This document shows positions 52,333 through 61,715 of a stretch of DNA of 64,000 nt, one piece after another (positions within the stretch are counted from its first letter, which is position 1; the number at the start of each line of letters is the position of its first letter). The position numbers were made by a program, and so were the translations under genes. The notes beneath the pieces are model-generated. The model had not been told where the DNA came from and did not search any database. It saw only the letters and a program-made list of their open reading frames with translations. This stretch comes from Ardenticatenaceae bacterium (GTDB taxonomy: Bacteria > Chloroflexota > Anaerolineae > Promineifilales > Promineifilaceae), in the NCBI GenBank assembly GCA_011525915.1, contig WYBM01000038.1, positions 124,001 through 188,000 of the forward strand. The letters are read 5' to 3'.

Positions 52333-53490
52333 TCAGTCAGCGTAGGAGCGTGATGTCCACTGACGCGCAAAGACACCCCAGTTGGCCCCCAAAAAGAGCA
52401 GCAGCGCCGCCAACGCCGCCCAGCCCGCCCATTGAAAAGCAGCCACCGCGCCACGGCCGTCATATAAATAGCCGCCGGTAAATGACCCTACGGCCGCCCC
52501 CAGCCCCAGGACAGCGCTGTTGAAAAGACCCTGTGCGGTAGCCCCCAAACCAGGCGGAGCGATTTCGTCTGCATAAGCCACACCGGCCGCCCACATAGCG
52601 GCAAAGGTGGGCCCGTGCAGCAGGCTGATGGGCAGCACCTGCCAGGGAGCGGTCATGAAAACGTAAGCAAACGCGCGGATAACCGTACCGGCCAGAGACA
52701 ACATCAACACAAAGGGGGCGCCCCAGCGCGCCAGCAAACGCCGCGCATAGAGAAAAACGGGAATCTCACTGAGCGTAGCAAAGGTCAGTGACAAGCCCAT
52801 GACCATATTGCTGGCCCCCAACGCTTCCAGATAAAGGAAGAGGTAATTGAGGAAAATCCCCAGAGTCATTCCTTCCACCAGGGCCACAATGGTAAAAAGC
52901 AGCCATTGTCGGTTGGTGAACAAGCGACGCAGACCGTGCCTGACCGGCTCACCTGTATGGCCGCCCCGCACTGGCAGGCGCACACCCACAAAAAAGAGGA
53001 TGATCATAAGCACCAGGTAAGTGGGAAAGGCAGCTAACAACCCCTGATGCTGGATGATAACACCGATGATAAGGGCAGCAATACCCCAGCCATAAGAGCC
53101 CCAGACACGCACACGGCCGTATTCCTGCCTCTGTTCGCCCAACCGGGCCATCACTGAATTATCTATCAAAGGCACCAGCGGGGCGATAAAAACGGCATAC
53201 AGGCAAACGAGGGGAATAAGCTGTGCAAAAGTAGACACTTGTGTCATGGCAGCAATAGCCAACCATAACCCACCAATGGCTGTCAGCAGCAGCAGGTGAT
53301 GGCGGCCGGTGGCGTCAGCGAATGCCCCCCAGGCTGCCGCGCCTACCATGGTGATCAGGGGCACAATGCCGGTAAGCAGGCCAATCTGCCGGCCAGTCAG
53401 GCCCAAATCATGGTAATACAATGCCAGAAAAGGAATAAGGCAGGCCCCCGCTGCAAAAAAGACAAAATAAAATGCTTTGGCTGATCGCAT
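52333..53490 (-). CDS. MFS transporter, MFS_1-like (PPP/LacY-related)
   Basis: A 385-aa protein with twelve helices. It has FFAAGACLIPFLALYYHDLG in helix 1, GAFADATGRHHLLLL in loop 2-3 and GRVRVWGSYGWGIAALIIG, as in the phenylpropionate/nucleoside/lactose symporter-like branch. Transport direction and substrate cannot be assigned. Its 3' end is bounded by the CAGT array. Confidence 0.87.
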   Translation of the reverse strand: MRSAKAFYFVFFAAGACLIPFLALYYHDLGLTGRQIGLLTGIVPLITMVGAAAWGAFADATGRHHLLLLTAIGGLWLAIAAMTQVSTFAQLIPLVCLYAVFIAPLVPLIDNSVMARLGEQRQEYGRVRVWGSYGWGIAALIIGVIIQHQGLLAAFPTYLVLMIILFFVGVRLPVRGGHTGEPVRHGLRRLFTNRQWLLFTIVALVEGMTLGIFLNYLFLYLEALGASNMVMGLSLTFATLSEIPVFLYARRLLARWGAPFVLMLSLAGTVIRAFAYVFMTAPWQVLPISLLHGPTFAAMWAAGVAYADEIAPPGLGATAQGLFNSAVLGLGAAVGSFTGGYLYDGRGAVAAFQWAGWAALAALLLFLGANWGVFARQWTSRSYAD

Positions 53491-53652
53491 AGCGCTTTAC
53501 CCGTTACAAAAGATGGCCCGCATTATATCATCACCAGCCCACGGCATGCTGCCTTTCTAAAAGGTTGAGCCAAACCCTACCAGCGCAGCTCACAAAGGCC
53601 AGCTTTATGGGGGAGATGGGCACAAGCGTGTGCCCGGCAGGGCGCTACGGGT

Positions 53653-53658
53653 TACAAT
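53653..53658 (+). promoter_or_regulatory. -10 box (TACAAT), leaderless-type, for the helicase gene
   Basis: TACAAT ends 6 bases before the ATG at 53665, so the predicted first transcribed base is the A of the start codon. No Shine-Dalgarno. Confidence 0.55.
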
Positions 53659-53664
53659 ACATGC

Positions 53665-55989
53665 ATGCAGGATTACCTCAACGAATTAAATGAACAACAG
53701 CGTACGGCCGTGACCACCGAACCCGGCCCCCTCCTTGTCCTGGCCGGGCCAGGCAGCGGCAAAACACGCGTCCTTACCCACCGCATTGTCTACCTGATAC
53801 GGGAGCTGCGAGTGCCACCCTGGCACATCCTGGCCGTCACCTTTACCAACAAGGCGGCTAAAGAGATGGCCCATCGTATTGAAAACGTGCTGGAAGGGCA
53901 GCCGCGCGGCTTGATGATGGGCACCTTCCACGCCACCTGCGCCCGCCTTTTGCGTATGGAAGCCGATAACCTGGAAGGGTACGGCCGTGACTTTGTCATC
54001 TTTGACACCGAAGACCAGCTTGAAGCTATCAAACAGGCATTGAAGGATTTAAACCTGGATGATAAAAAGTTTCCACCTTACAAAATGCGTAGCGGCATTG
54101 GTAACGCCAAAAACGAACTGATCACGCCTGAGCAATACATCGCTTCCAATTACATTGCCGAAGTGACCAAACGCCTTTACGCCCGCTACCAGCAGATTTT
54201 GGTGGCTAACAATGGCATGGACTTTGACGATCTGTTGATGAATGTGGTGACGTTGTTTGACCGGCGGCCAGACATACTGCAAAAGTACCAGGAGCGGTTC
54301 CAGCACATTCTGGTAGACGAATTTCAAGACACGAATACGGCGCAGTATGGGCTGCTCAAGCGGCTAACGGCCGTCACCCCCAACATCTTTGCCGTAGGCG
54401 ATGCCGATCAAAGCATCTACATGTGGCGCGGAGCCGATTACCGCAACCTGAACCGCTTCCGCGAAGATTACCCTGACGCCAGGCAAATCTTGTTGGAACA
54501 AAATTACCGCTCTACCCAGGTTATCCTGGACGTCGCCATGGAGATCATCCGGCACAACCGCAATCGTGTCCACAAACAGTTATTTACTGAACGCGAAGGT
54601 GGCGAGAAAGTCAGCGTGCGTGAGGCCTACGATGAAAACGAAGAAGCCGAACGCATTACCGGCGCCGTGCAAGATTTACTGCTGCGTGGTTACTCCCCTG
54701 GTGATATGGCCGTCATGTACCGCACCAATGCCCAATCGCGGGCACTGGAAGAGGCGTTTGTACGCACTGGCATCCCTTACCGCCTGGTGGGCGCTACTCA
54801 GTTCTACCGCCGCCGTGAAATCAAGGATGTGATCGCCTATTTACGTGTGGTCCACAATTCGGCCGACGCTATCAGCCTGAACCGGGTCATCAACACACCC
54901 ACACGGGGCATCGGCAGCAAAACACAAGAGCAGTTAACGGCCTGGGCCGGGCAGTTGGCCGTACAGCCGGCCGATGCTCTCATTCGGCTGGTCATAGACC
55001 CTGACGTACAGCATCCGTTTAACGGCCGTGCCTACAACGCCCTCCACCTCTTTGGCCAGATGCTGCACGCCTGGCGCACCGTGCGTGATGAGGCGACCGT
55101 TGGTGAGCTGCTTGACCTGATTCTAGAACAGACAGGCTTCCGTGATTATATCGAAACCAGCGCTAAAGATGATGATGATGCCCATGACCGCTGGGCCAAC
55201 GTCATGGAACTACGCAACGTTGCCGCTGCCGCCGATGGCGTATCGCTAAGTGACTTTCTAGAACAAGTGACGCTTGTCTCTGAAGTGGATGACCTGGAAG
55301 AAGAACCCAATCGTGCCTCACTGCTGACGCTGCATGCTGCCAAGGGGCTGGAATTCCCCATTGTGTTCCTGGCCGGGCTGGAAGACGGCATCTTGCCACA
55401 CAGCCGTTCGCTGGATGATGTGGAATCGCTGGCAGAGGAACGGCGGCTCTTTTACGTGGGCATCACCCGGGCAATGGACCGGCTGTACATTTCCCATGCT
55501 TTCCGCCGGTTGGGCTATGGCGGCTGGGATGTGGCTGTACCCTCACGCTTTTTGCAAGACCTGCCCGCTGACCTGGTAGAAGGGGGCAGTGCCCAACAGC
55601 GGCGGCAGCAAACAAAAACCAAAGCCAGCAGTTGGGAATGGTCATCCTCAAGCGCAGGCTCTTCCAGTTGGTCAACGTCACGGCCGTCGCCCACACCTGC
55701 GACCCCAAGACGCACAACAACCGCCGCCGCCAAACCTGAAAAAGCCTTGCCCACGCCCAACTACCTGCGCACCGGCATCGCCGACGATGACCACGAAGCA
55801 GATACCCCGGCGCCCCCCAAGACTGCCCGTTATAAAACCGGCCAGAAAGTACGCCACGCCAAGTTCGGCGCCGGCACCGTGATTGAAAGCAAGACCACCG
55901 GCAACGATGAAGAAGTCAGTGTCGCCTTCCCCGAATATGGCATCAAGCGGCTGGCCGCCAGTTTTGCCAACCTGGAAATCCTTGACTAA
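53665..55989 (+). CDS. pcrA: UvrD/PcrA-type superfamily 1A DNA helicase
   Basis: A 774-aa 3'-5' helicase. Q motif LNELNEQQRTAV, Walker A AGPGSGKT (27-34), motif II VDEFQDTN (about 217-224), motif III GDADQSIYMWRGADYRN, motif IV-V LEQNYRST and TLHAAKGLEFPIVFLAGLED, motif VI EERRLFYVGITRAMDRLYI. A Ser/Pro/Thr-rich linker (about 640-690) leads to a C-terminal Tudor-like domain (GQKVRHAKFGAGTV), which in PcrA/UvrD binds RNA polymerase. Role: nucleotide excision repair, replication and transcription-conflict resolution. Followed by the NYN nuclease gene. Confidence 0.96.
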   Translation: MQDYLNELNEQQRTAVTTEPGPLLVLAGPGSGKTRVLTHRIVYLIRELRVPPWHILAVTFTNKAAKEMAHRIENVLEGQPRGLMMGTFHATCARLLRMEADNLEGYGRDFVIFDTEDQLEAIKQALKDLNLDDKKFPPYKMRSGIGNAKNELITPEQYIASNYIAEVTKRLYARYQQILVANNGMDFDDLLMNVVTLFDRRPDILQKYQERFQHILVDEFQDTNTAQYGLLKRLTAVTPNIFAVGDADQSIYMWRGADYRNLNRFREDYPDARQILLEQNYRSTQVILDVAMEIIRHNRNRVHKQLFTEREGGEKVSVREAYDENEEAERITGAVQDLLLRGYSPGDMAVMYRTNAQSRALEEAFVRTGIPYRLVGATQFYRRREIKDVIAYLRVVHNSADAISLNRVINTPTRGIGSKTQEQLTAWAGQLAVQPADALIRLVIDPDVQHPFNGRAYNALHLFGQMLHAWRTVRDEATVGELLDLILEQTGFRDYIETSAKDDDDAHDRWANVMELRNVAAAADGVSLSDFLEQVTLVSEVDDLEEEPNRASLLTLHAAKGLEFPIVFLAGLEDGILPHSRSLDDVESLAEERRLFYVGITRAMDRLYISHAFRRLGYGGWDVAVPSRFLQDLPADLVEGGSAQQRRQQTKTKASSWEWSSSSAGSSSWSTSRPSPTPATPRRTTTAAAKPEKALPTPNYLRTGIADDDHEADTPAPPKTARYKTGQKVRHAKFGAGTVIESKTTGNDEEVSVAFPEYGIKRLAASFANLEILD

Positions 55990-56058
55990 AAAGGCCAGAC
56001 ATCAATCATCCGTAATCAGTGGAACAACATGCGGGTTACTGATGACCGATAATTGAAC

Positions 56059-56856
56059 ATGCATTACCTGATAGACGGCCACAACCTCATTGCCCGCATG
56101 CCAGACATTTCTCTAACAGACCCCGACGACGAGGTAAAGCTGATCTTGCGGCTGCGGCGTTGGACGGCCGTCTCCAAAAAGCGCCAGGTCACGCTCTTCT
56201 TCGATGGCGGCATTCCTGGCGGCAAAAATGTAAAGCTCTCCACGTCACAAGTGCGCGTCATTTTTGCCTCCACCGGGCAAACAGCTGATGCTCTGATCAT
56301 GAGCCGACTCCACAAGGTTAAAAATCCGTCTGACTATCTGCTGATCACCAGTGACCAACAAATCATTGCCACGGCAGCCGCCCGCAAAATAAAACATCTT
56401 ACCGCAGACAAATTTGCGCGGCGGCTGGCTCCACCACAGCCAGATACACCATCGGTTACCGATGACACCCCGGTATTGAGCGACACAGAGGTTGCCGAAT
56501 GGCTGGCCACCTTTGGCCCGGTGGACGAAAAAGCGCTGCGCCGCCGCCCCAGGCCCGTCCCCCCAAACCAGCCGTCAGAGCCGGAACCGGCAGCAGAACA
56601 GGAGAAACCCTCACCTTCACAAACGGCCGTACGCAACCGCGAAGACCCGCAGTTAAACGAAAAAGAAGTAGAAGAATGGCTTTCCCTTTTTGGCACAGAA
56701 CCCCAACCAAAACCACCGTCTGCTCAGCCAGCTCCTAAAAAACAAACCAGCCCCAAAGCAAAACGCGCCCCAAAAGCTAACCCCCACAACCTTACTCCAG
56801 ACGACCTGGCTGCCTGGCAAGCATTTGCCAACCCCGAAGAGGCAGATGATTATTGA
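56059..56856 (+). CDS. YacP/Rae1-like NYN-domain nuclease with repeated C-terminal motifs
   Basis: A 265-aa protein. The PIN-like NYN domain (1-120) has the acidic set: YLIDGHNL, VTLFFDGGIPGG, TADALIMSRL and LLITSDQQI. This matches the YacP (Rae1) ribosome-associated RNase family. The C-terminal half is disordered-looking (Pro/Lys/Glu-rich) but carries three similar short helices: LSDTEVAEWLATFG, LNEKEVEEWLSLFG and the weaker LTPDDLAAWQAF. These may bind a common partner. ATG at 56059 is chosen; a TTG two codons earlier is possible. Confidence 0.85.
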   Translation: MHYLIDGHNLIARMPDISLTDPDDEVKLILRLRRWTAVSKKRQVTLFFDGGIPGGKNVKLSTSQVRVIFASTGQTADALIMSRLHKVKNPSDYLLITSDQQIIATAAARKIKHLTADKFARRLAPPQPDTPSVTDDTPVLSDTEVAEWLATFGPVDEKALRRRPRPVPPNQPSEPEPAAEQEKPSPSQTAVRNREDPQLNEKEVEEWLSLFGTEPQPKPPSAQPAPKKQTSPKAKRAPKANPHNLTPDDLAAWQAFANPEEADDY

Positions 56857-56889
56857 GAAAGGGTAGATAACGTAAGGTTTTTCGGCCCC

Positions 56890-56924
56890 TCCGAAGGTTC
56901 CAGAGGCTTACCAGAACCTTCGGA
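56890..56924. terminator. Hairpin between convergent genes
   Basis: TCCGAAGGTTC (56890-56900) and GAACCTTCGGA (56914-56924), an 11-bp perfect stem with a 13-base loop. It lies between the NYN gene stop and the stop of the oxoamine synthase gene. Confidence 0.7.
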
Positions 56925-56937
56925 AAGAGGGTTATTT

Positions 56938-58152
56938 CTACGGAATAATACCCAGTTCCTTACCCCCAGCGATGATCGTATCGGCACAGAAGTCAATGTC
57001 TTCCATGGTGTGCGCGGCCGAGACACAGGCACGCAGCCGGGCCAGCCCTTCAGGCACTACCGGTGCCACCACTGCCTGCACAAAGATGCCCCGCTGCTGG
57101 CAGTAATTCGCCAACAACGCCCCTCGCTCGGTAGAGCCACAAATGACAGGCACGATAGCCGTTTCCGTGTAAAGCAAATCAAACCCGGCCGCCCGCAAAC
57201 GAGTGGCAAAATGAGTGTAATTGTCCTGAATCTTCTTCACCCGCCACGGTTCTTCTTCAATCACATCAAAGGCAGCTTTAGCGGCGGCGGCCGAAGCCGG
57301 AGGCAAAGCCGCTGAGAAGATAAAGCCACGGGCCTCATGTTTAAGAAAGGTAATGAGTTCCTGGTTTCCGGCCACGTAACCACCCGCACTGGGAACGGTC
57401 TTGCTGAGCGTGCCCATCTTAATGTCTACGCAGTCCGGCGGCAGATCAAAATGCTCTTCAATGCCATGCCCCAGCTCTCCTAATACGCCAATGGAATGGG
57501 CTTCGTCAATCATCAGGTAAGCGTCATACTTCTGGCATAACTTCACCACCTCTGGCAGGTTGATAATATCACCGTCCATACTAAAGACGGCATCGGCGAT
57601 CACCAATTTACGGCCGTGTGGGTTCGCCTCACGCAGCCGCCGCTCCAGATGATCCATGTCATTGTGCCGGAAACGAACGTGGTGGGCCATAGCCAGCATA
57701 CAGCCATCTACAATGCTGGCGTGGTTTAGTTTATCGCTGATGACCGTATCACCCTTGCGCAGCAAGGAAGAGATCGTTGACAGGTTTGTTACGTAGCCGC
57801 TGGAAAATGTGATAGCCCCGTCGGTGCCCTTGAAGGCGGCGATGCGCGCTTCCAGTTCATTGTGTAACACCAGTGACCCGGCCAGCAAACGCACACCGTG
57901 TGTGCCCGTGCCATACTTTTGAATAGCCGCCTGAGCGGCATCATTAATGTGCGGATGCCCAATCAGCCCCAGGTAAGAATAGCTGCCCAGCATAATCATT
58001 TCACCGCGACCTTCCACATTAACACGGCCGTTGGGCAAAATATCCTGCGTCGCCTCCAGGTAAAAATAGAGGTCACGTTCCTGATAAAACTTAATTGGCC
58101 ACAGCATTTCTGGCGTTAATGCCGGCCGTTCTTGGGTGGCTTCACCAATCAT
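56938..58152 (-). CDS. Alpha-oxoamine synthase (KBL/BioF/SPT-like)
   Basis: A 404-aa PLP enzyme condensing an amino acid with an acyl-CoA. Motifs: LGSYSYLGLIGHP, GTGTHGVRLLAGSLVLHNEL, VISDKLNHASIVDGC, IADAVFSMDGDI, DEAHSIGVLGELGHGI and the PLP lysine in MGTLSKTVPSAGGYVAG. The N-terminal extension before the fold and GTGTHGVR resemble serine palmitoyltransferase/CAI-1 synthase-like members as much as 2-amino-3-ketobutyrate CoA ligase or BioF. No biotin or sphingolipid neighbours are present, so the exact product is left open. Confidence 0.9.
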   Translation of the reverse strand: MIGEATQERPALTPEMLWPIKFYQERDLYFYLEATQDILPNGRVNVEGRGEMIMLGSYSYLGLIGHPHINDAAQAAIQKYGTGTHGVRLLAGSLVLHNELEARIAAFKGTDGAITFSSGYVTNLSTISSLLRKGDTVISDKLNHASIVDGCMLAMAHHVRFRHNDMDHLERRLREANPHGRKLVIADAVFSMDGDIINLPEVVKLCQKYDAYLMIDEAHSIGVLGELGHGIEEHFDLPPDCVDIKMGTLSKTVPSAGGYVAGNQELITFLKHEARGFIFSAALPPASAAAAKAAFDVIEEEPWRVKKIQDNYTHFATRLRAAGFDLLYTETAIVPVICGSTERGALLANYCQQRGIFVQAVVAPVVPEGLARLRACVSAAHTMEDIDFCADTIIAGGKELGIIP

Positions 58153-58403
58153 GTTAATTACTCCTCGTCATAGACAAGATTTACAAGATGAATAGGGTTT
58201 GCTTTCTTATAAATCCGGTTAAATTCATCAGATACATAATCCAAAAGGAATGAAAAGATCACTATTGCCGGTAATTCTAACAGCGAACGGGTGATTTGGC
58301 AGGGAAATAGACTCAGTGTTTGATGAGTGGGTTTGCCAGCTTGCCGCCTTCAGGCGACAATTTCCCTTACGGTGGTGTATGCAGCACGACCCGACGAGGA
58401 AAC

Positions 58404-61400
58404 ATGCCAAAGTCTACCCGTATCATCAATTGGCGTTACCATCAGGCACAACGCCGGAAACGCAGTGGCACGGCCGTGCTCAAAACTGTGGCCATCTTTC
58501 TGATCATAGGCCTGCTGATGGGCTGCCTGGGGCTGACAATGAGCGGGGTGGGCCTCACGGCCGTGTATGCTTACTTCACACAAGGCTTGCCCGACTTCAC
58601 TGAACTGGAAAAGCTGGGCCGGGATGAAACCATCACCTTCGAGACCACCAAAATTTATGCCTGGGGGCCAGAAGGGGGAGACGGCAATCGTGAACTCACC
58701 CTTATTTACGAAATCATCGACCCCCTCGGCGGGGATCGCCAGTGGCTGCCTTATACCCAAATTCCCCAACACATGGTGGACGCCACTGTGGCCATTGAAG
58801 ATCGTACCTTCTGGACCAACCAGGGCTTTGACCCCGTGGGCATCGGCCGTGCTTTTAACGAGTACGTACTGCAAGGGGGTGACATCCAGGGCGGCTCCTC
58901 CATCACCCAACAAGTGGTCAAGAACAACCTCATCGAACCAGAACGCCGCCTGGTAGGGGAAGAAGTCGGCTTTGAAGATTATGAGCGCAAAGTCGAGGAA
59001 CTGCTGCTGGCCCAACGGGCAGCCAGCGCCTATACCAAAGAACAAATTATGGAGTGGTACTTAAATACAAACTTCTACGGCAACCTGGCCTATGGCATCG
59101 AAGCTGCCGCTCGTGTCTACTTTGGCAAGCCAGCCGCCGACCTGACCCTGGCCGAAGCCGCCATGCTGGCCGCCATCCCCCAATCCCCGGCTGTCAACCC
59201 CATCAACAACCCGGAGGCCGCCAAACTGCGCCAGGAACTGGTGTTAGAGGCCATGGCCCGCGAGGGGATGATTACGCCAGAAACGGCCGCGGCCACCAAG
59301 ACCCTTCCTCTGGCCGTCGCCCCCGGCATTGCGGCACGCTTTGACATTATTGCGCCGCACTTTGCCCTTTACGTGCAGCAGCAGTTGGCGCAAATGTTCC
59401 CGCCCGAACTGGTATTGGGCGGTGGTTTGCGCGTTTATACCACCCTTGATCTGGAGATGCAGCGCCAGGCAGAATGTGTGGCCCGCGCCCAGGTAGCCCG
59501 CCTCTCTGGCGCGTTGGATGCCGGCCTGCCCGCTGATGAAGCCGCTACCTGTACTGCGCTTAATTTCCTGCCGCCGCTGCCCGCTGCTGACCAGGGCGTA
59601 GATCATCAGGTTAACAATGCAGCCGTCGTCATGCTTGACCCACAAACGGGGGAAATCAAAGCCCTGGTGGGCAGTGTCAATTATTGGGACGCCACCATTG
59701 ATGGCTCGTTTAATGTGGCTGTAGACGGCCGTCGCCAGCCGGGTTCCTCTTTTAAACCATTTACCTACCTTACTGCCCTCAGCCAGGGGTACAACGCCGC
59801 CACCATGGTGTTGGACGTGGAAACCGATTTTGGGACGCCCTACAACGGCATTCCCTACGTGCCCCAAAATTATGATCACCAGTTTCATGGCCCCATGCGG
59901 CTGCGACAGGCGCTGGCCAACAGCTACAACGTGCCCGCCGTGCAGGTACTCAGTTGGGTAGGCATCCCCAAAGTGCTGCGTACGGCCCACAGCATGGGCA
60001 TTGATACGCTCGACCAGGGCAACAACGCCTATGGGCTGGCCCTCACACTGGGCGGTGGCGAAGTAACACTGCTGGACATGGTTTACGCCTTTTCCGTCAT
60101 GGACAATATGGGCGTCATGGTTGGCCAGCCACGGCCGGAAGAACGGCAGCGCCCTGGCTACCGTGCGCTGGACCCCGTGGTGATTTTGCGTGTGGAAGAC
60201 CGTAACGGCCAGGTGTTGTATGAATACACGCAGCCACAGCGGCGGGAAATTTTGCCACCGCAGCTGGCTTACTTGATGAACGACATTCTTTCTGACCGTA
60301 ACGCACGCTGCCCGGCCTTTGGCTGCCCCAATGCCCTGGAACTACCGGACAACCGCCCTGCTGCTGCCAAAACGGGCACTACCGATGACTTTCGCGACGG
60401 TTGGGCCATTGGCTACACACCGGAATTGGTCACCGGCGTGTGGATAGGCAACAGTGACAACAGCCCTATGGAAAACGTGCCCGGCTCCAAAGGGGCAGCC
60501 CCTATCTGGCGCGCCCTCATGAGTTGGGCGCTGACCGGCGACGCTATTTCCGTGTGGCCACGGCCGTCCGGCATGATCGAAACGGCCGTGTGCAACATCT
60601 CCGGCCTGCTGCCTACTCCCTACTGCCCCACCGTCTCTGAACTGTTCATGGATGGCACCCAACCGACAACGTTTGACACCGTCTACCAGGAATTTGCTAT
60701 CAATCGCGAAACGGGCCGCCTGGCCACGACCAACACACCGCCAGAGCTCATTGAGCGCAAAATCTTCCGCGTCTACCCGGAAGCTGCCGCCGATTGGGTG
60801 CGCGAGCATGAGATCGAGCAGCCGCCCGCCGAATACGACACGATCAGCGCCTCCCTGGCCAGTGACGAGATTGGCATTCACTCCCCCACCCCGTTTGCCT
60901 TTGTACGGGGTCAGGTGACCATCACGGGGACGGCCACAAGTGATAACTTCGCCTTTTACCGCCTGGCTTATTTTGCCGGGTTAACACCCCAAAATCTACA
61001 ATCGCTGGCTGATAATGTGGCCGAAACACGAGAAAACGCCCCCCTGGCTGTATGGGATGTGACCAACCTGGATGGATTATATACCCTCTTGCTCACCGTC
61101 GTCCGTCAAGATGGCTCATTTGAGGAATTCAGCGTTCCCGTCACCATAGACAATGAAGCACCGCGAGCATCCATCCTCTTCCCCTTGCCCAACCAGCAGA
61201 TCTTCACCGACGAGGAATGGGTGCTAGTGCAGGCCCAGGTGACGGATAATGCTTCTATTAACCGTGTAGAATTTTTTGTAGACAACGCCGCCGTGCCCTA
61301 TGCCATCAGCACCGTGCCCCCCTTCACCGAAAAGTGGACCATCCCTGGCCCAGGCTGCCACACCTACCACGTGTTGGCCACTGATGCGGCCGGCAACCAG

Positions 61401-61445
61401 ACCGCCAGCGAACCGGTGAGGGCGTGTTTGATTGCCCGCGAATAA
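58404..61445 (+). CDS. Class A penicillin-binding protein (PBP1A) with C-terminal Ig-like domain
   Basis: A 1013-aa bifunctional peptidoglycan synthase. N-terminal membrane anchor (FLIIGLLMGCLGLTMSGVGL), GT51 transglycosylase with VAIEDRTFWTNQGFDP (Glu near 132) and QGGSSITQQVVKNNL, then transpeptidase with SxxK in GSSFKPFTY (Ser near 448), SYN in LANSYNVPA and KTGTTDDFRDGWAIGYT (near 654). The last ~190 residues form beta-sandwich modules (VRGQVTITGTATSDNFAFYR; VEFFVDNAAVPYAIS; CHTYHVLATDAAGN). ATG at 58404 has GAGGAAA; the frame is open to 58320. Confidence 0.95.
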   Translation: MPKSTRIINWRYHQAQRRKRSGTAVLKTVAIFLIIGLLMGCLGLTMSGVGLTAVYAYFTQGLPDFTELEKLGRDETITFETTKIYAWGPEGGDGNRELTLIYEIIDPLGGDRQWLPYTQIPQHMVDATVAIEDRTFWTNQGFDPVGIGRAFNEYVLQGGDIQGGSSITQQVVKNNLIEPERRLVGEEVGFEDYERKVEELLLAQRAASAYTKEQIMEWYLNTNFYGNLAYGIEAAARVYFGKPAADLTLAEAAMLAAIPQSPAVNPINNPEAAKLRQELVLEAMAREGMITPETAAATKTLPLAVAPGIAARFDIIAPHFALYVQQQLAQMFPPELVLGGGLRVYTTLDLEMQRQAECVARAQVARLSGALDAGLPADEAATCTALNFLPPLPAADQGVDHQVNNAAVVMLDPQTGEIKALVGSVNYWDATIDGSFNVAVDGRRQPGSSFKPFTYLTALSQGYNAATMVLDVETDFGTPYNGIPYVPQNYDHQFHGPMRLRQALANSYNVPAVQVLSWVGIPKVLRTAHSMGIDTLDQGNNAYGLALTLGGGEVTLLDMVYAFSVMDNMGVMVGQPRPEERQRPGYRALDPVVILRVEDRNGQVLYEYTQPQRREILPPQLAYLMNDILSDRNARCPAFGCPNALELPDNRPAAAKTGTTDDFRDGWAIGYTPELVTGVWIGNSDNSPMENVPGSKGAAPIWRALMSWALTGDAISVWPRPSGMIETAVCNISGLLPTPYCPTVSELFMDGTQPTTFDTVYQEFAINRETGRLATTNTPPELIERKIFRVYPEAAADWVREHEIEQPPAEYDTISASLASDEIGIHSPTPFAFVRGQVTITGTATSDNFAFYRLAYFAGLTPQNLQSLADNVAETRENAPLAVWDVTNLDGLYTLLLTVVRQDGSFEEFSVPVTIDNEAPRASILFPLPNQQIFTDEEWVLVQAQVTDNASINRVEFFVDNAAVPYAISTVPPFTEKWTIPGPGCHTYHVLATDAAGNQTASEPVRACLIARE

Positions 61446-61715
61446 CGCCAGTAAAAGTCATCAGAAGTCAGTAAGCAGTGTTCAGTTTTATAAAGTTATC
61501 CACAGGCCACACGGCCGTTAACGTCGCCTTCACGTTGAATTTACGGGGCACATACGGACGGGTCCGAAGGGCTACCGTATGCTATAAAGCGATGCACTAC
61601 CACACCCAAAAATATTGGTTTGTCTGGCTTTAGATTTGTAGGTGTGCTCGCAGATCTATCATTCGGGGGATGTTTTGCCCGCAATACTTGCCCAATACAT
61701 AAGGTAAAACCGGTC
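61446..61715. other. Spacer with CAGT words and one DnaA-box-like sequence
   Basis: Contains a short CAGT array at about 61457-61485 (TCAGAAGTCAGTAAGCAGTG), a perfect TTATCCACA at 61496-61504, an octamer copy near 61511, and an ATACGG...CCGTAT inverted pair about 61551-61580. No gene supported; the open frame upstream of the kinase begins at a weak TTG (61620). Confidence 0.5.

Noticed and set aside
59244..59990. Long minus-strand open frames opposite the PBP gene, e.g. 248 aa here and 231 aa at 58350-59045
   Set aside because: They lie entirely opposite strong catalytic motifs of PBP1A; composition is low in hydrophobic cores and has no family resemblance.
61496..61504. Perfect DnaA box TTATCCACA as part of a replication origin
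   Set aside because: Single box, no cluster, no AT-rich unwinding region and no dnaA/dnaN/gidA neighbours.
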